A stretch of DNA of 5,782 bases. It comes from Gammaproteobacteria bacterium (GTDB lineage: Bacteria > Pseudomonadota > Gammaproteobacteria > Chromatiales > Chromatiaceae). Shown piece after piece: positions 1 to 5,782 of the stretch. The DNA lies in contig JAHDCB010000108.1 of assembly GCA_020630035.1 (NCBI GenBank), positions 1-5,782 of the forward strand, read 5' to 3'. The notes below the pieces were generated by a model. The model did not search any database, was not told the DNA's origin, and saw only the letters and a program-made list of their open reading frames with translations. Numbering within the stretch: the first letter of the stretch is position 1; every line of letters starts with the position of its first letter. Made by a program: the position numbers and the translations under genes.

Positions 1-47
1 TAAAAATTAAAAAACGGTCATATTAAATAGGTATAGGAAAAGGTAAC
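1..47. other. AT-rich leader upstream of mlaC
   Basis: Short AT-rich stretch before the first gene. It contains the likely ribosome binding site of mlaC (AAAAGG at 38-43, four bases before the ATG). The window opens with TAA, which could be the stop codon of an upstream mlaD, but the preceding codons are not visible, so this cannot be decided. No convincing -35/-10 pair is seen; TATTAA at 21-26 has no good partner in range. Confidence 0.4.
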
Positions 48-695
48 ATGAGAAAGGTATATTATGGTTTGGTGGCTGGTTTGCTGGCAGCTTGGTTCAA
101 TCTGGCGCCAGCAGCTGAGTCGGGGCATCAGGTGGTCAAGCGCACGGTGGATAACGCCCTCGCGCAACTGGCGAAGCGGCAGACGGAGATCGCGGCCGAT
201 CCGGGGCTGTTGTATCCGCTGATTCAGCATACGGTGGTACCGGCGTTTGATTTCGAGCGCATCACTCGTTCGGCGATGGGCCCGTTCTGGCGTCAGGCGA
301 CTCAGCCGCAGCGTGACCAATTGGTGCAGGCGTTTCAGACTCTGCTGGTGCGCTCGTATGCGCAGACCTTGTTGTTGTATCCGGATCCGAACATTGCGTA
401 TCTGCCGGTGCGGTTCAGTAAGGATCAGCAAAAGATGCTGGCACCGACCCAGGTGATTGATCTGCAGGGTCAGGCGATTCCGGTTAACTACCGGTTGCAT
501 CGCCATGCTGAGCGCGGCTGGCTGATATACGATGTGGTGGTTGAAGGGGTCAGCCTGATCACGAATTATCGCAGTACCTTCAAGAGTCTGATTCGCCAGG
601 GTGCGGGCAAGTCGCGGGATCGCTCAACCCGGATTGCGCACGGGATTGACCATCTGATCCAGTCGCTGCAGGCAAAGAATCAAGCGGCATCATGA
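48..695 (+). CDS. mlaC: MlaC, periplasmic phospholipid carrier (Ttg2D/MlaC family)
   Basis: Soluble lipid shuttle of the Mla pathway. In the known family it carries phospholipids through the periplasm between the outer-membrane MlaA-porin complex and the inner-membrane MlaFEDB transporter, helping keep outer-leaflet lipid asymmetry. The 215-residue length is typical. The N-terminus is a signal peptide: basic R2-K3, a hydrophobic stretch at about residues 8-19, and an A-P-A-A-E cleavage region near residues 20-24. Two family signatures are clear. One is FDFERITRSAMG at 67-78, followed by W81-R82 and A84-T85. The other is YDVVVEGVSLITNYR at 161-175. The start is supported by AAAAGG four bases upstream and by the signal peptide beginning there. 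The stop overlaps the mlaB start (ATGA), so the two are probably translated in a coupled way. MlaD, E and F are expected upstream, outside the window. Family assignment is firm; the exact cleavage site is inferred. Confidence 0.93.
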   Translation: MRKVYYGLVAGLLAAWFNLAPAAESGHQVVKRTVDNALAQLAKRQTEIAADPGLLYPLIQHTVVPAFDFERITRSAMGPFWRQATQPQRDQLVQAFQTLLVRSYAQTLLLYPDPNIAYLPVRFSKDQQKMLAPTQVIDLQGQAIPVNYRLHRHAERGWLIYDVVVEGVSLITNYRSTFKSLIRQGAGKSRDRSTRIAHGIDHLIQSLQAKNQAAS

Positions 696-994
696 CGGCG
701 GAATTGATACTGGAACAACCGGACTCGGCACTCGTGTCCGGTTGTCTGGATTTTGCCACGGTGCCCGATCTGTGGGTATCGCTGGAGGCCTGGCTCAGAA
801 CCCAGTCCCGGGCGACGCTGTCGCTGCGTGCCGTCACCCAGGCGAACAGTGCGGCACTGGCGTTGTTGCTGGAGGCATTGGACGTGGCCAGGCAAACGTC
901 TGTTGTTCTGCATCTGACGGATATTCCGGAGTCTGTGCTGACTCTGGCGCGGTTGTCGAACGTCGATACTCTCATTCTTCAAGGGCACCTCTGA
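692..994 (+). CDS. mlaB: MlaB-like STAS domain protein
   Basis: Small cytoplasmic STAS protein of 100 residues, the usual size for MlaB. In E. coli, MlaB binds the ATPase MlaF and is needed for assembly and activity of the MlaFEDB phospholipid transporter. The assignment rests on position directly after mlaC with an ATGA overlap, and on the STAS core: an early strand and turn (residues about 13-20), then N52-S53-A54-A55 followed by the helix LALLLEAL at 56-63, then the strand VVLHL and the segment P79 to L90. S53 sits where STAS proteins carry the conserved Ser/Thr, matching the functionally important Thr of E. coli MlaB. The preceding Asp of the common D-[ST]-A-G motif is Asn here and the Gly is Ala. 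No strong Shine-Dalgarno is seen, fitting translation by coupling to mlaC. The last codons (G-H-L-stop) lie inside a perfect hairpin. Sequence similarity alone is modest; context makes the call. Confidence 0.82.
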   Translation: MTAELILEQPDSALVSGCLDFATVPDLWVSLEAWLRTQSRATLSLRAVTQANSAALALLLEALDVARQTSVVLHLTDIPESVLTLARLSNVDTLILQGHL

Positions 995-1007
995 TTCAGA
1001 GGTGCCC
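983..1007 (+). terminator. Perfect 11-bp hairpin over the mlaB stop; possible terminator or attenuator
   Basis: Left arm 983-993 (GGGCACCTCTG) is exactly complementary to right arm 997-1007 (CAGAGGTGCCC), with a three-base loop ATT. The mlaB TGA stop (992-994) spans the arm-loop junction. The stem is GC-rich and would be stable, but the bases after it (GCAATCCATATTT) are not a continuous T-run, so it is not a classical intrinsic terminator. It may reduce read-through into proA, stabilise the 3' end of the mla message, or be a copy of a dispersed palindrome. The inverted repeat is directly visible; the function is inferred. Confidence 0.45.
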
Positions 1008-1031
1008 GCAATCCATATTTAAGGTCAGGAC

Positions 1032-2294
1032 ATGACTGATATAACTTCTTACGTGAGTACCCTGGGGCGCCAGGCCAGAGCGGCGGCGCAACAGCTCGCC
1101 GCGACTACCACTCAGACCAAGAATGCGGCGTTGCTGGGTATTGCGCAGCATCTGGATCAGCCACGCGCTGAGCTACACACGGCGAATCAGCAGGATCTGG
1201 CGGCGGGTGCGCAGAAAGGTCTGGATGACGCCTTGCTGGATCGGCTGGAGCTGACCCAGACACGCATTGATAGCATGCTGGAGGGGTTGCAGCAGATCGC
1301 GGCATTGCCCGATCCAGTGGGTGAAATCTTTGATATGGCGTACCGCCCGAGTGGTATCCAGGTCGGTCGGATGCGGGTGCCGTTGGGGGTGATCGGCATC
1401 ATTTATGAATCGCGCCCGAATGTGACTGCAGATGCTGCGGCGTTATGCCTGAAGTCGGGCAATGCGACCATTCTACGCGGCGGTTCTGAGGCGTATCACT
1501 CGAACCAGGCGATTGCGCACGGTATTCAGCAGGGGTTGCAACAGGCTGGTATTGCGCCGGAAGCGGTGCAGGTGGTGAATACCACAGATCGGGCGGTGGT
1601 CGGCGAGATGATCACTCAGCCGGAGAGTATCGACGTGATCATTCCGCGTGGCGGCAAAGGGCTGATTCAGCGCATCAGTGAGCAGACGCGGGTGCCGGTG
1701 ATCAAGCATCTGGATGGTATTTGTCATGTATATCTGGATGCCGCAGCGGATGCGGAGAAGGCGCACGCAGTGGCGCTGAATGCGAAGACTCAGCGGTATG
1801 GCACTTGCAATACGCTGGAGACCTTGCTGGTGCACCAGGCGCGGGCAGCTGAGTTGTTGCCGCCACTGGCAGCAGCCTATCGGGAGCATGGGGTCGAGCT
1901 GCGCGGTTGCGCCGAGACTTGTCGCTTGTTAGGTGAGTCCTGTATTCCGGCGACGGATGCAGATTGGGATACCGAATATCTGGCGCCGATTTTATCTATC
2001 CGGGTGGTCACCAGTCTGGCGCAGGCGATCTCGCACATCAATACGCATGGTTCGCAGCATACCGATAGTATCGTGACTGAAAATTACACCCGGGCGCGGC
2101 AGTTTTTGCGTGAGGTGGATGCCAGTTCGGTGATGGTGAATACCTCCACCCGGTTTGCCGATGGGTTTGAGTATGGCTTGGGTGCGGAGATTGGTATTTC
2201 GACAGATAAGTTGCATGCACGCGGCCCGGTGGCGCTGGAGGGTCTGACGTCGGTGAAGTTTATTGTGTTGGGTGATGGACATATCCGTGTATGA
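1032..2294 (+). CDS. proA: Gamma-glutamyl phosphate reductase (glutamate-5-semialdehyde dehydrogenase)
   Basis: Second step of proline synthesis: NADPH-dependent reduction of gamma-glutamyl 5-phosphate, the ProB product, to glutamate 5-semialdehyde, which cyclises to pyrroline-5-carboxylate. It is a cytoplasmic enzyme of the aldehyde dehydrogenase superfamily. The 420-residue length is typical. Visible motifs are RVPLGVIGIIYESRPNVT (115-132), KSGNATILRGGSEA (141-154), IIPRGGKGLI (203-212), the catalytic cysteine C259 in RYGTCNTLET, and a complete ProA family signature V326-x5-A-I-x-H-I-x2-H-G-S-x-H-T-D-x-I347. It ends with the characteristic HARGPVALEGLTSVKF (395-410). The start is supported by AAGG at 1021-1024, seven bases upstream. 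The gene lies 37 bases after mlaB, beyond a hairpin, and its stop overlaps the lepA start by four bases. proB is not adjacent in this window. Confidence 0.97.
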   Translation: MTDITSYVSTLGRQARAAAQQLAATTTQTKNAALLGIAQHLDQPRAELHTANQQDLAAGAQKGLDDALLDRLELTQTRIDSMLEGLQQIAALPDPVGEIFDMAYRPSGIQVGRMRVPLGVIGIIYESRPNVTADAAALCLKSGNATILRGGSEAYHSNQAIAHGIQQGLQQAGIAPEAVQVVNTTDRAVVGEMITQPESIDVIIPRGGKGLIQRISEQTRVPVIKHLDGICHVYLDAAADAEKAHAVALNAKTQRYGTCNTLETLLVHQARAAELLPPLAAAYREHGVELRGCAETCRLLGESCIPATDADWDTEYLAPILSIRVVTSLAQAISHINTHGSQHTDSIVTENYTRARQFLREVDASSVMVNTSTRFADGFEYGLGAEIGISTDKLHARGPVALEGLTSVKFIVLGDGHIRV

Positions 2295-4108
2295 CTGATT
2301 TGCGCCATATTCGTAATTTTTCGATCATTGCCCATATTGATCATGGTAAGTCGACCCTGGCGGATCGGTTTATCCAGTGGTGTGGCGGGCTGAGTCAGCG
2401 CGAAATGGCAGCGCAGGTGCTGGATTCGATGGATCTGGAGCGGGAGCGCGGCATCACCATCAAGGCGCAGGCAGTCACGTTGCACTATACGGCGCAGGAT
2501 GGTGTGACCTATCAGTTGAATTTTATCGACACGCCCGGGCATGTCGATTTTTCATATGAGGTCTCGCGCTCGCTGGCGGCCTGTGAGGGCGCCCTGTTGG
2601 TGGTGGATGCCGCCCAGGGGGTTGAGGCGCAGAGTGTGGCGAATTGTTATACCGCGATTGCGCAGGGCCTGGAGGTGTTGCCGGTACTGAATAAAGTGGA
2701 TCTGCCTTCTGCCGAGCCGGAACGGGTGATGCACGAAATTGAGGAGATTATCGGGATTGAGGCGACTGATGCCTTGCCAGTTAGTGCGAAGACCGGGGAG
2801 GGCGTGCCGGCGTTGCTGGAATGTCTGGTGGCCACAATTCCGCCACCGATAGGCGAGCAGGACGATCCGTTGCAGGCGTTGATCATTGATTCGTGGTTTG
2901 ATCCGTATGTCGGGGTGATTTCGCTGATCCGGGTGGTGCATGGTCAGATCCGCCCGAAACATAAGATGCATATCATGTCGACCAGGCGCACCTATCAGGT
3001 CGAAAAAGTCGGTATCTTCACACCAAAGCGCACCTTTACCGCACAACTGAATTGTGGTGAGGTGGGCTTTATCATCGCCGGGATCAAGGAAATTGATGCT
3101 GCACCGGTCGGCGATACGATTACCCTGGCGGAGCAGCCGGCTGCGGACCCGTTGCCTGGCTTCAGCACGATTCATCCACGGGTGTTTGCCGGGCTGTATC
3201 CGGTCTCTTCGGATGATTACGAAAATTTTCGCGATGCGTTACAAAAGCTGCGGTTGAATGATGCCGCACTGCACTATGAACCGGAAACTTCACAGGCACT
3301 GGGTTTTGGCTTCCGCTGCGGCTTTCTCGGCATGCTGCATATGGAGATTATTCAGGAGCGGCTGGAGCGCGAATATCAGTTGGATCTGATCACCACCGCG
3401 CCGACGGTGGTGTACGAAGTGTTGTGCAAGGATGGCAGTCTGATCCGGATTGATAACCCGGCTGATTTGCCGGATCCGGGTCGGGTGGAGGAAATCCGCG
3501 AGCCGATTATTGAGGCGCATATCCTGGTGCCGCAGAATTATCTGGGCAATGTGATCACCCTGTGTATCGAAAAACGTGGGGTGCAGAAGGATCTGCGTTA
3601 TCTCGGCGGCCAGGTGCAGTTGATATATGAACTACCACTGAACGAAGTGGTACTGGATTTTTTTGATCGGCTGAAGTCGGTCAGTCGCGGTTACGCCTCG
3701 TTTGAGTACGAGCTGAAGCGTTTTCAGCCGGACCGACTGATCAAGCTCGATATTCTGATCAATGGTGAGACTGTGGATGCGCTTTCTTTGATTGTGCATC
3801 GCGATCATGCCGACAGTCGCGGGCGTGCACTGACCGAAAAGATGCGCGATCTGATTCCGCGTCAGATGTTTGAAGTGGCGATCCAGGCGGCGATCGGCAG
3901 CAAGATTATTGCGCGTTCTACCGTGCGGGCGTTACGCAAGAATGTAACCGCGAAGTGTTATGGTGGTGACATAACGCGCAAACGCAAGTTGCTGGAAAAA
4001 CAGAAGGCAGGCAAAAAACGGATGAAACAAGTCGGTCGGGTGGATATTCCGCAGGATGCGTTTCTGGCCGTGTTGCAGGTGGGTGGTCAGGATTCCAGAA
4101 ATAACTGA
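2291..4108 (+). CDS. lepA: Elongation factor 4 (LepA), ribosome-associated translational GTPase
   Basis: EF4/LepA is a conserved translational GTPase that binds the ribosome. It has been linked to back-translocation, to initiation and to 30S assembly, and is usually non-essential. The 605-residue length is slightly above the usual near-600. The GTP-binding domain shows G1 AHIDHGKS (14-21), the switch I segment with RERGITIKAQ (51-60), G3 DTPGHVDF (80-87), G4 NKVD (134-137) and G5 SAK (165-167). Later regions carry RVFAGLYPV (297-305), GFGFRCGFLGMLHMEII (338-354) and the LepA-specific C-terminal domain with NVTAKCYGGDITRKRKLL (551-568) and KRMKQVG, followed by a short tail. EF-G domain IV is absent, as expected for LepA. 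The ATG overlaps the proA stop (ATGA) and the only purine-rich stretch upstream is distant, so translation is probably coupled to proA. The usual partner lepB does not follow; folD does. Confidence 0.97.
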   Translation: MTDLRHIRNFSIIAHIDHGKSTLADRFIQWCGGLSQREMAAQVLDSMDLERERGITIKAQAVTLHYTAQDGVTYQLNFIDTPGHVDFSYEVSRSLAACEGALLVVDAAQGVEAQSVANCYTAIAQGLEVLPVLNKVDLPSAEPERVMHEIEEIIGIEATDALPVSAKTGEGVPALLECLVATIPPPIGEQDDPLQALIIDSWFDPYVGVISLIRVVHGQIRPKHKMHIMSTRRTYQVEKVGIFTPKRTFTAQLNCGEVGFIIAGIKEIDAAPVGDTITLAEQPAADPLPGFSTIHPRVFAGLYPVSSDDYENFRDALQKLRLNDAALHYEPETSQALGFGFRCGFLGMLHMEIIQERLEREYQLDLITTAPTVVYEVLCKDGSLIRIDNPADLPDPGRVEEIREPIIEAHILVPQNYLGNVITLCIEKRGVQKDLRYLGGQVQLIYELPLNEVVLDFFDRLKSVSRGYASFEYELKRFQPDRLIKLDILINGETVDALSLIVHRDHADSRGRALTEKMRDLIPRQMFEVAIQAAIGSKIIARSTVRALRKNVTAKCYGGDITRKRKLLEKQKAGKKRMKQVGRVDIPQDAFLAVLQVGGQDSRNN

Positions 4109-4157
4109 TGGATGCCTATGCATTGGCCCCCTGACGTCTGTTATTGAGATAAGCAGC

Positions 4158-4174
4158 GGGCTGTGATTCGGCCC
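4158..4174 (+). other. Weak hairpin in the lepA-folD gap
   Basis: The 96-base gap between lepA and folD contains a six-pair stem (GGGCTG 4158-4163 with CGGCCC 4169-4174, one G-T pair) and a five-base loop. No T-run follows. It might attenuate read-through from lepA or mean nothing. No good sigma70 promoter is seen in this gap; TTGAGA at 4144-4149 has no matching -10 at proper spacing. Confidence 0.22.
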
Positions 4175-4204
4175 ACTTAGTATGCACAATTCGGAGAACC
4201 TGGT

Positions 4205-5044
4205 ATGCCTCAGGCACAAGTATTAGATGGTAAGGCGATTGCGGCTGAGATCATTGAGCGGATCGGACAACAAATTTCATCAAAACCAGATCAGACCCCA
4301 CCGGGGTTGGCGGTGGTACTGGTGGGCGATAATCCGGCCTCGCAGGTGTATGTACGCAATAAGCAGCGTGCCTGTACCCGGGCCGGGTTGCATTCTGAGC
4401 TGATCCGGCTGGCGGCAGACAGTACTCAGGCTGAATTATTGGCGACGATTGATCAACTGAACGCCCGGGATGATATTCACGGTATTCTGGTACAACTGCC
4501 GTTACCGGATCAGATGGATGAGCATCAGGTGACAGAACGGATTGCCGCACACAAAGATGTTGACGGGTTTCACCCGCACAATATTGGTCGCCTGTTGCTG
4601 CGCCGACCAGCCCTGCGGCCCTGTACCCCGAAGGGGGTGATGACCTTATTACAGCGTACCGGAATTGCGTTGCCGGGCCGGGATGCTGTGATCGTGGGTC
4701 AGTCGAATATCGTGGGTCGGCCAATGATGCTGGAATTATTACTGGCAGGTTGCACCCCGACGCTGTGCCACAGCAAGACGCAACAACTGGCGGAGAAGGT
4801 GCGGGCGGCGGACATTGTGGTTGCTGCGGTCGGCATCCCGCGCTTTATTCCGGGTGACTGGGTTAAGGCGGGCGCAGTAGTGATTGATGTCGGAATTAAC
4901 CGACTGCCGGATGGCAGTCTGTGCGGTGATGTCGACTATGCAACAGCGTGTCAGTCAGCCGCCTGGATCACGCCGGTACCGGGCGGGGTTGGCCCTATGA
5001 CGGTCGCCAGTCTGTTGCAGAATACTGTGCAGGCCGCTCAGTAG
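4205..5044 (+). CDS. folD: Bifunctional methylenetetrahydrofolate dehydrogenase / methenyltetrahydrofolate cyclohydrolase
   Basis: Cytoplasmic one-carbon enzyme. It oxidises 5,10-methylene-THF to 5,10-methenyl-THF with NADP+ and hydrolyses that to 10-formyl-THF, feeding purine and initiator formyl-Met-tRNA synthesis. The length of 279 residues is normal for FolD. The active-site segment SQVYVRNKQRAC (46-57) contains Y49 and the catalytic lysine K53. Next come ILVQLPLP (94-101), DVDGFHPHNIGRL (118-130), PCTPKGVMTLL (139-149), the dinucleotide-binding VIVGQSNIVGRPM (162-174), DVGINR (228-233), GDVD (241-244) and the family signature PGGVGPMTV (259-267). The start is supported by GGAG at 4193-4196, eight bases upstream. 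It follows lepA by 96 bases on the same strand and may be read from the same transcript or from its own unseen promoter. Nothing is missing from the motifs, so an active enzyme is expected. Confidence 0.97.
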   Translation: MPQAQVLDGKAIAAEIIERIGQQISSKPDQTPPGLAVVLVGDNPASQVYVRNKQRACTRAGLHSELIRLAADSTQAELLATIDQLNARDDIHGILVQLPLPDQMDEHQVTERIAAHKDVDGFHPHNIGRLLLRRPALRPCTPKGVMTLLQRTGIALPGRDAVIVGQSNIVGRPMMLELLLAGCTPTLCHSKTQQLAEKVRAADIVVAAVGIPRFIPGDWVKAGAVVIDVGINRLPDGSLCGDVDYATACQSAAWITPVPGGVGPMTVASLLQNTVQAAQ

Positions 5045-5068
5045 CCTGGTTAATCTGGAAGAGGTGAT

Positions 5069-5324
5069 ATGCCTGAAATAAGTCGCTTTCTCGGGATAGT
5101 GATTCGCATGTATATCTGAGCATTGTCCAGCGCATTTTCATGCCGAATATGGTGAATATGAAATCACTGTCGATATTGAAACCGGAGTTGTGACGGGGAA
5201 GTTTCCACGTAGGGCACTGAATGCCGTACTTGACTGGTATGTATTACATAAAGACGAGCTGATGGCAAACTGGGAGGCTGCAAGGGATAGAAGGCCATTG
5301 TCGAAAATTCAACCGCTGGAATGA
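5069..5324 (+). pseudogene. DUF4160-type small protein gene, broken by a frameshift
   Basis: The gene opens at ATG 5069 with GAGG at 5061-5064, four bases upstream. It reads MPEISRFLGIVIRMYI and hits TGA at 5117-5119. The rest of the protein continues in another frame from GAG at 5118 to TGA at 5322-5324: EHCPAHFHAEYGEYEI, then a middle ending FPRRALNAVLDWYVLHKDEL, then PLSKIQPLE. From memory of the family, intact members run M-P-E-I-S-R-F-x-G-I at the start, about two residues between M-Y and the [DE]-H-x-P-x-H-F-H motif, and end near here, giving about 85 residues. Only four bases (5114-5117) occupy the place of those two codons, so a net loss of two bases is the simplest reading. The downstream frame has no sensible start. 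Family function is unknown; adjacency to DUF2442 genes is recurrent. Whether the break is real decay or a sequence error cannot be told here. GC is about 45%, below the core genes. Confidence 0.8.
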
Positions 5325-5330
5325 AGTCAG

Positions 5331-5567
5331 ATGTTTATACACGTTACACAGGCAAGGTATATTGAAGATTACAAAGTCTATCTATGTTTTAACGACGGTG
5401 CAGAAGGTGAGATTGATCTGGCCACTGAATTATATGGTGAAATTTTTGAACTGTTAAAAGATAAAAAGTTTTTTAGACACTTTACTTTAGAAGGACACAC
5501 ATTATCCTGGCGTAACGGCGCCGATTTTGCACCGGAGTTTTTAAGAGAAAACATTACCCGAAGATAA
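5331..5567 (+). CDS. DUF2442 domain-containing protein
   Basis: Small 78-residue cytoplasmic protein with no signal peptide or membrane segment. It fits the DUF2442 family: a YKVYLCFNDGAEGEIDL segment (about 14-30), then LKDKKFFRHFTLEG (41-54), then the tryptophan-containing hairpin HTLSWRNGADFAPEFL (55-70), which matches the common W-x-N-G-A-D-x-A-P-E-x-L ending. The start lies six bases after the stop of the broken DUF4160 gene, on the same strand, so the two form one transcription unit. The upstream GAAG at 5323-5326 is only a moderate Shine-Dalgarno, so expression may have relied on coupling to the upstream gene, which the frameshift could weaken. GC is about 36%, clearly lower than the core genes. 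The molecular role is unknown. A toxin-antitoxin-like or regulatory partnership with DUF4160 is a suspicion from neighbourhood, not shown by the sequence. Confidence 0.85.
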   Translation: MFIHVTQARYIEDYKVYLCFNDGAEGEIDLATELYGEIFELLKDKKFFRHFTLEGHTLSWRNGADFAPEFLRENITRR

Positions 5568-5782
5568 ATAAAAAATATTACTGAGAAATTCTAAAAATAT
5601 TATGAAAAAACAGTGGTCCAGTTTTAGAAACTTTAGCCAATATGAGCTATTTAATCTTTTTTCTTCGAAATATAGTAAAAATAAAAATTATGATATCGGC
5701 ATTAGACTATGTCTGTATAATATATAGCAACACTTCGGACAGTTTTTAGTAAGCAATTGATTTAACAATAGATTTCATGAGA
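5568..5782. other. Very AT-rich non-coding tail
   Basis: These 215 bases are about 25% GC by count, far below the genes to the left. I see no credible gene. A 41-codon ATG frame at 5602-5727 lacks a ribosome binding site and recognisable similarity. The decamer AAAAATATTA occurs at 5571-5580 and again at 5593-5602. A six-pair stem (TGTCTG 5710-5715 with CGGACA 5736-5741, one G-T pair, 20-base loop) is followed by five Ts at 5743-5747 and could be a weak terminator for the preceding unit. TATAAT at 5716-5721 looks like a -10 box but has no good -35. The window ends with an ATG at 5777 that may or may not begin another gene. Confidence 0.4.

Noticed and set aside
18..506. Long minus-strand frame opposite mlaC
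   Set aside because: It lies antisense to a clearly recognised gene, has Arg/Gln/Leu-rich composition typical of shadow frames, and shows no family motif.
580..988. Minus-strand frames across mlaC end and mlaB
   Set aside because: Low-complexity Ser/Arg/Gln-rich translations antisense to the overlapping mlaC-mlaB pair; no start signals or motifs.
2552..3175. 207-codon minus-strand frame inside lepA
   Set aside because: Fully antisense to conserved LepA domains; its length is explained by the codon bias of the + strand gene.
5105..5125. Programmed +1 frameshift at the DUF4160 internal TGA, by analogy with prfB
   Set aside because: The shift needed does skip one base at a UGA, but the codon before it (ATC) would re-pair poorly with TCT and there is no strong Shine-Dalgarno-like stimulator just upstream. 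The family spacing fits a two-base loss better.
5716..5721. TATAAT as a promoter -10 box
   Set aside because: The bases about 17 upstream (ATATCG region) do not resemble TTGACA, and TATAAT occurs easily by chance in a 25% GC stretch.
5602..5727. 41-codon frame beginning MKKQWSSF
   Set aside because: No ribosome binding site, no recognisable family and very AT-rich low-complexity composition; frames of this size are expected by chance or could be a remnant.
5777..5782. ATG at the right end as the start of a next gene
   Set aside because: Only two codons are visible and no Shine-Dalgarno precedes it (AATAGATTTC), so nothing can be supported.

Overview
The window looks like a chromosomal segment of a diderm proteobacterium, most likely gamma- or betaproteobacterial. 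The evidence is an outer-membrane lipid transport pair (mlaC-mlaB) and proteobacterial-type ProA, LepA and FolD, all on the + strand with ATG starts and roughly 55% GC by eye. I cannot name the genus.

Positions 48-994 hold the end of a Mla phospholipid transport operon: periplasmic carrier MlaC, then the small cytoplasmic STAS protein MlaB, joined by an ATGA overlap. The ATPase, permease and MCE genes (mlaF, mlaE, mlaD) would be expected just upstream and are not visible. A perfect 11-bp hairpin (983-1007) straddles the mlaB stop codon. It separates this lipid module from what follows.

Positions 1032-4108 hold proA (gamma-glutamyl phosphate reductase, proline synthesis) and lepA (EF4, ribosome-associated GTPase). 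They are also joined by an ATGA overlap, so they are probably co-transcribed and translationally coupled. After a 96-nt gap with a weak hairpin comes folD (4205-5044), the bifunctional one-carbon/folate enzyme. These are housekeeping genes grouped in an order different from the E. coli arrangement (mlaB next to ibaG-murA, lepA next to lepB, proA next to proB).

From 5069 the character changes. A DUF4160-type gene is broken by a frameshift after codon 15-16, and six bases after its end comes an intact DUF2442-type gene (5331-5567). DUF4160 and DUF2442 genes recur as neighbours in bacteria, and the pair is suspected of being toxin-antitoxin-like, but the function is unknown. Base composition falls stepwise: about 55% GC in the core genes, 45% in the DUF4160 gene, 36% in the DUF2442 gene and 25% in the final 215 bases. 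This suggests the right edge of the window enters an accessory, possibly acquired, region. I found no tRNA, rRNA, CRISPR array or insertion sequence. The least ordinary item is the decayed DUF4160/DUF2442 pair; I see no convincing undescribed system beyond it.
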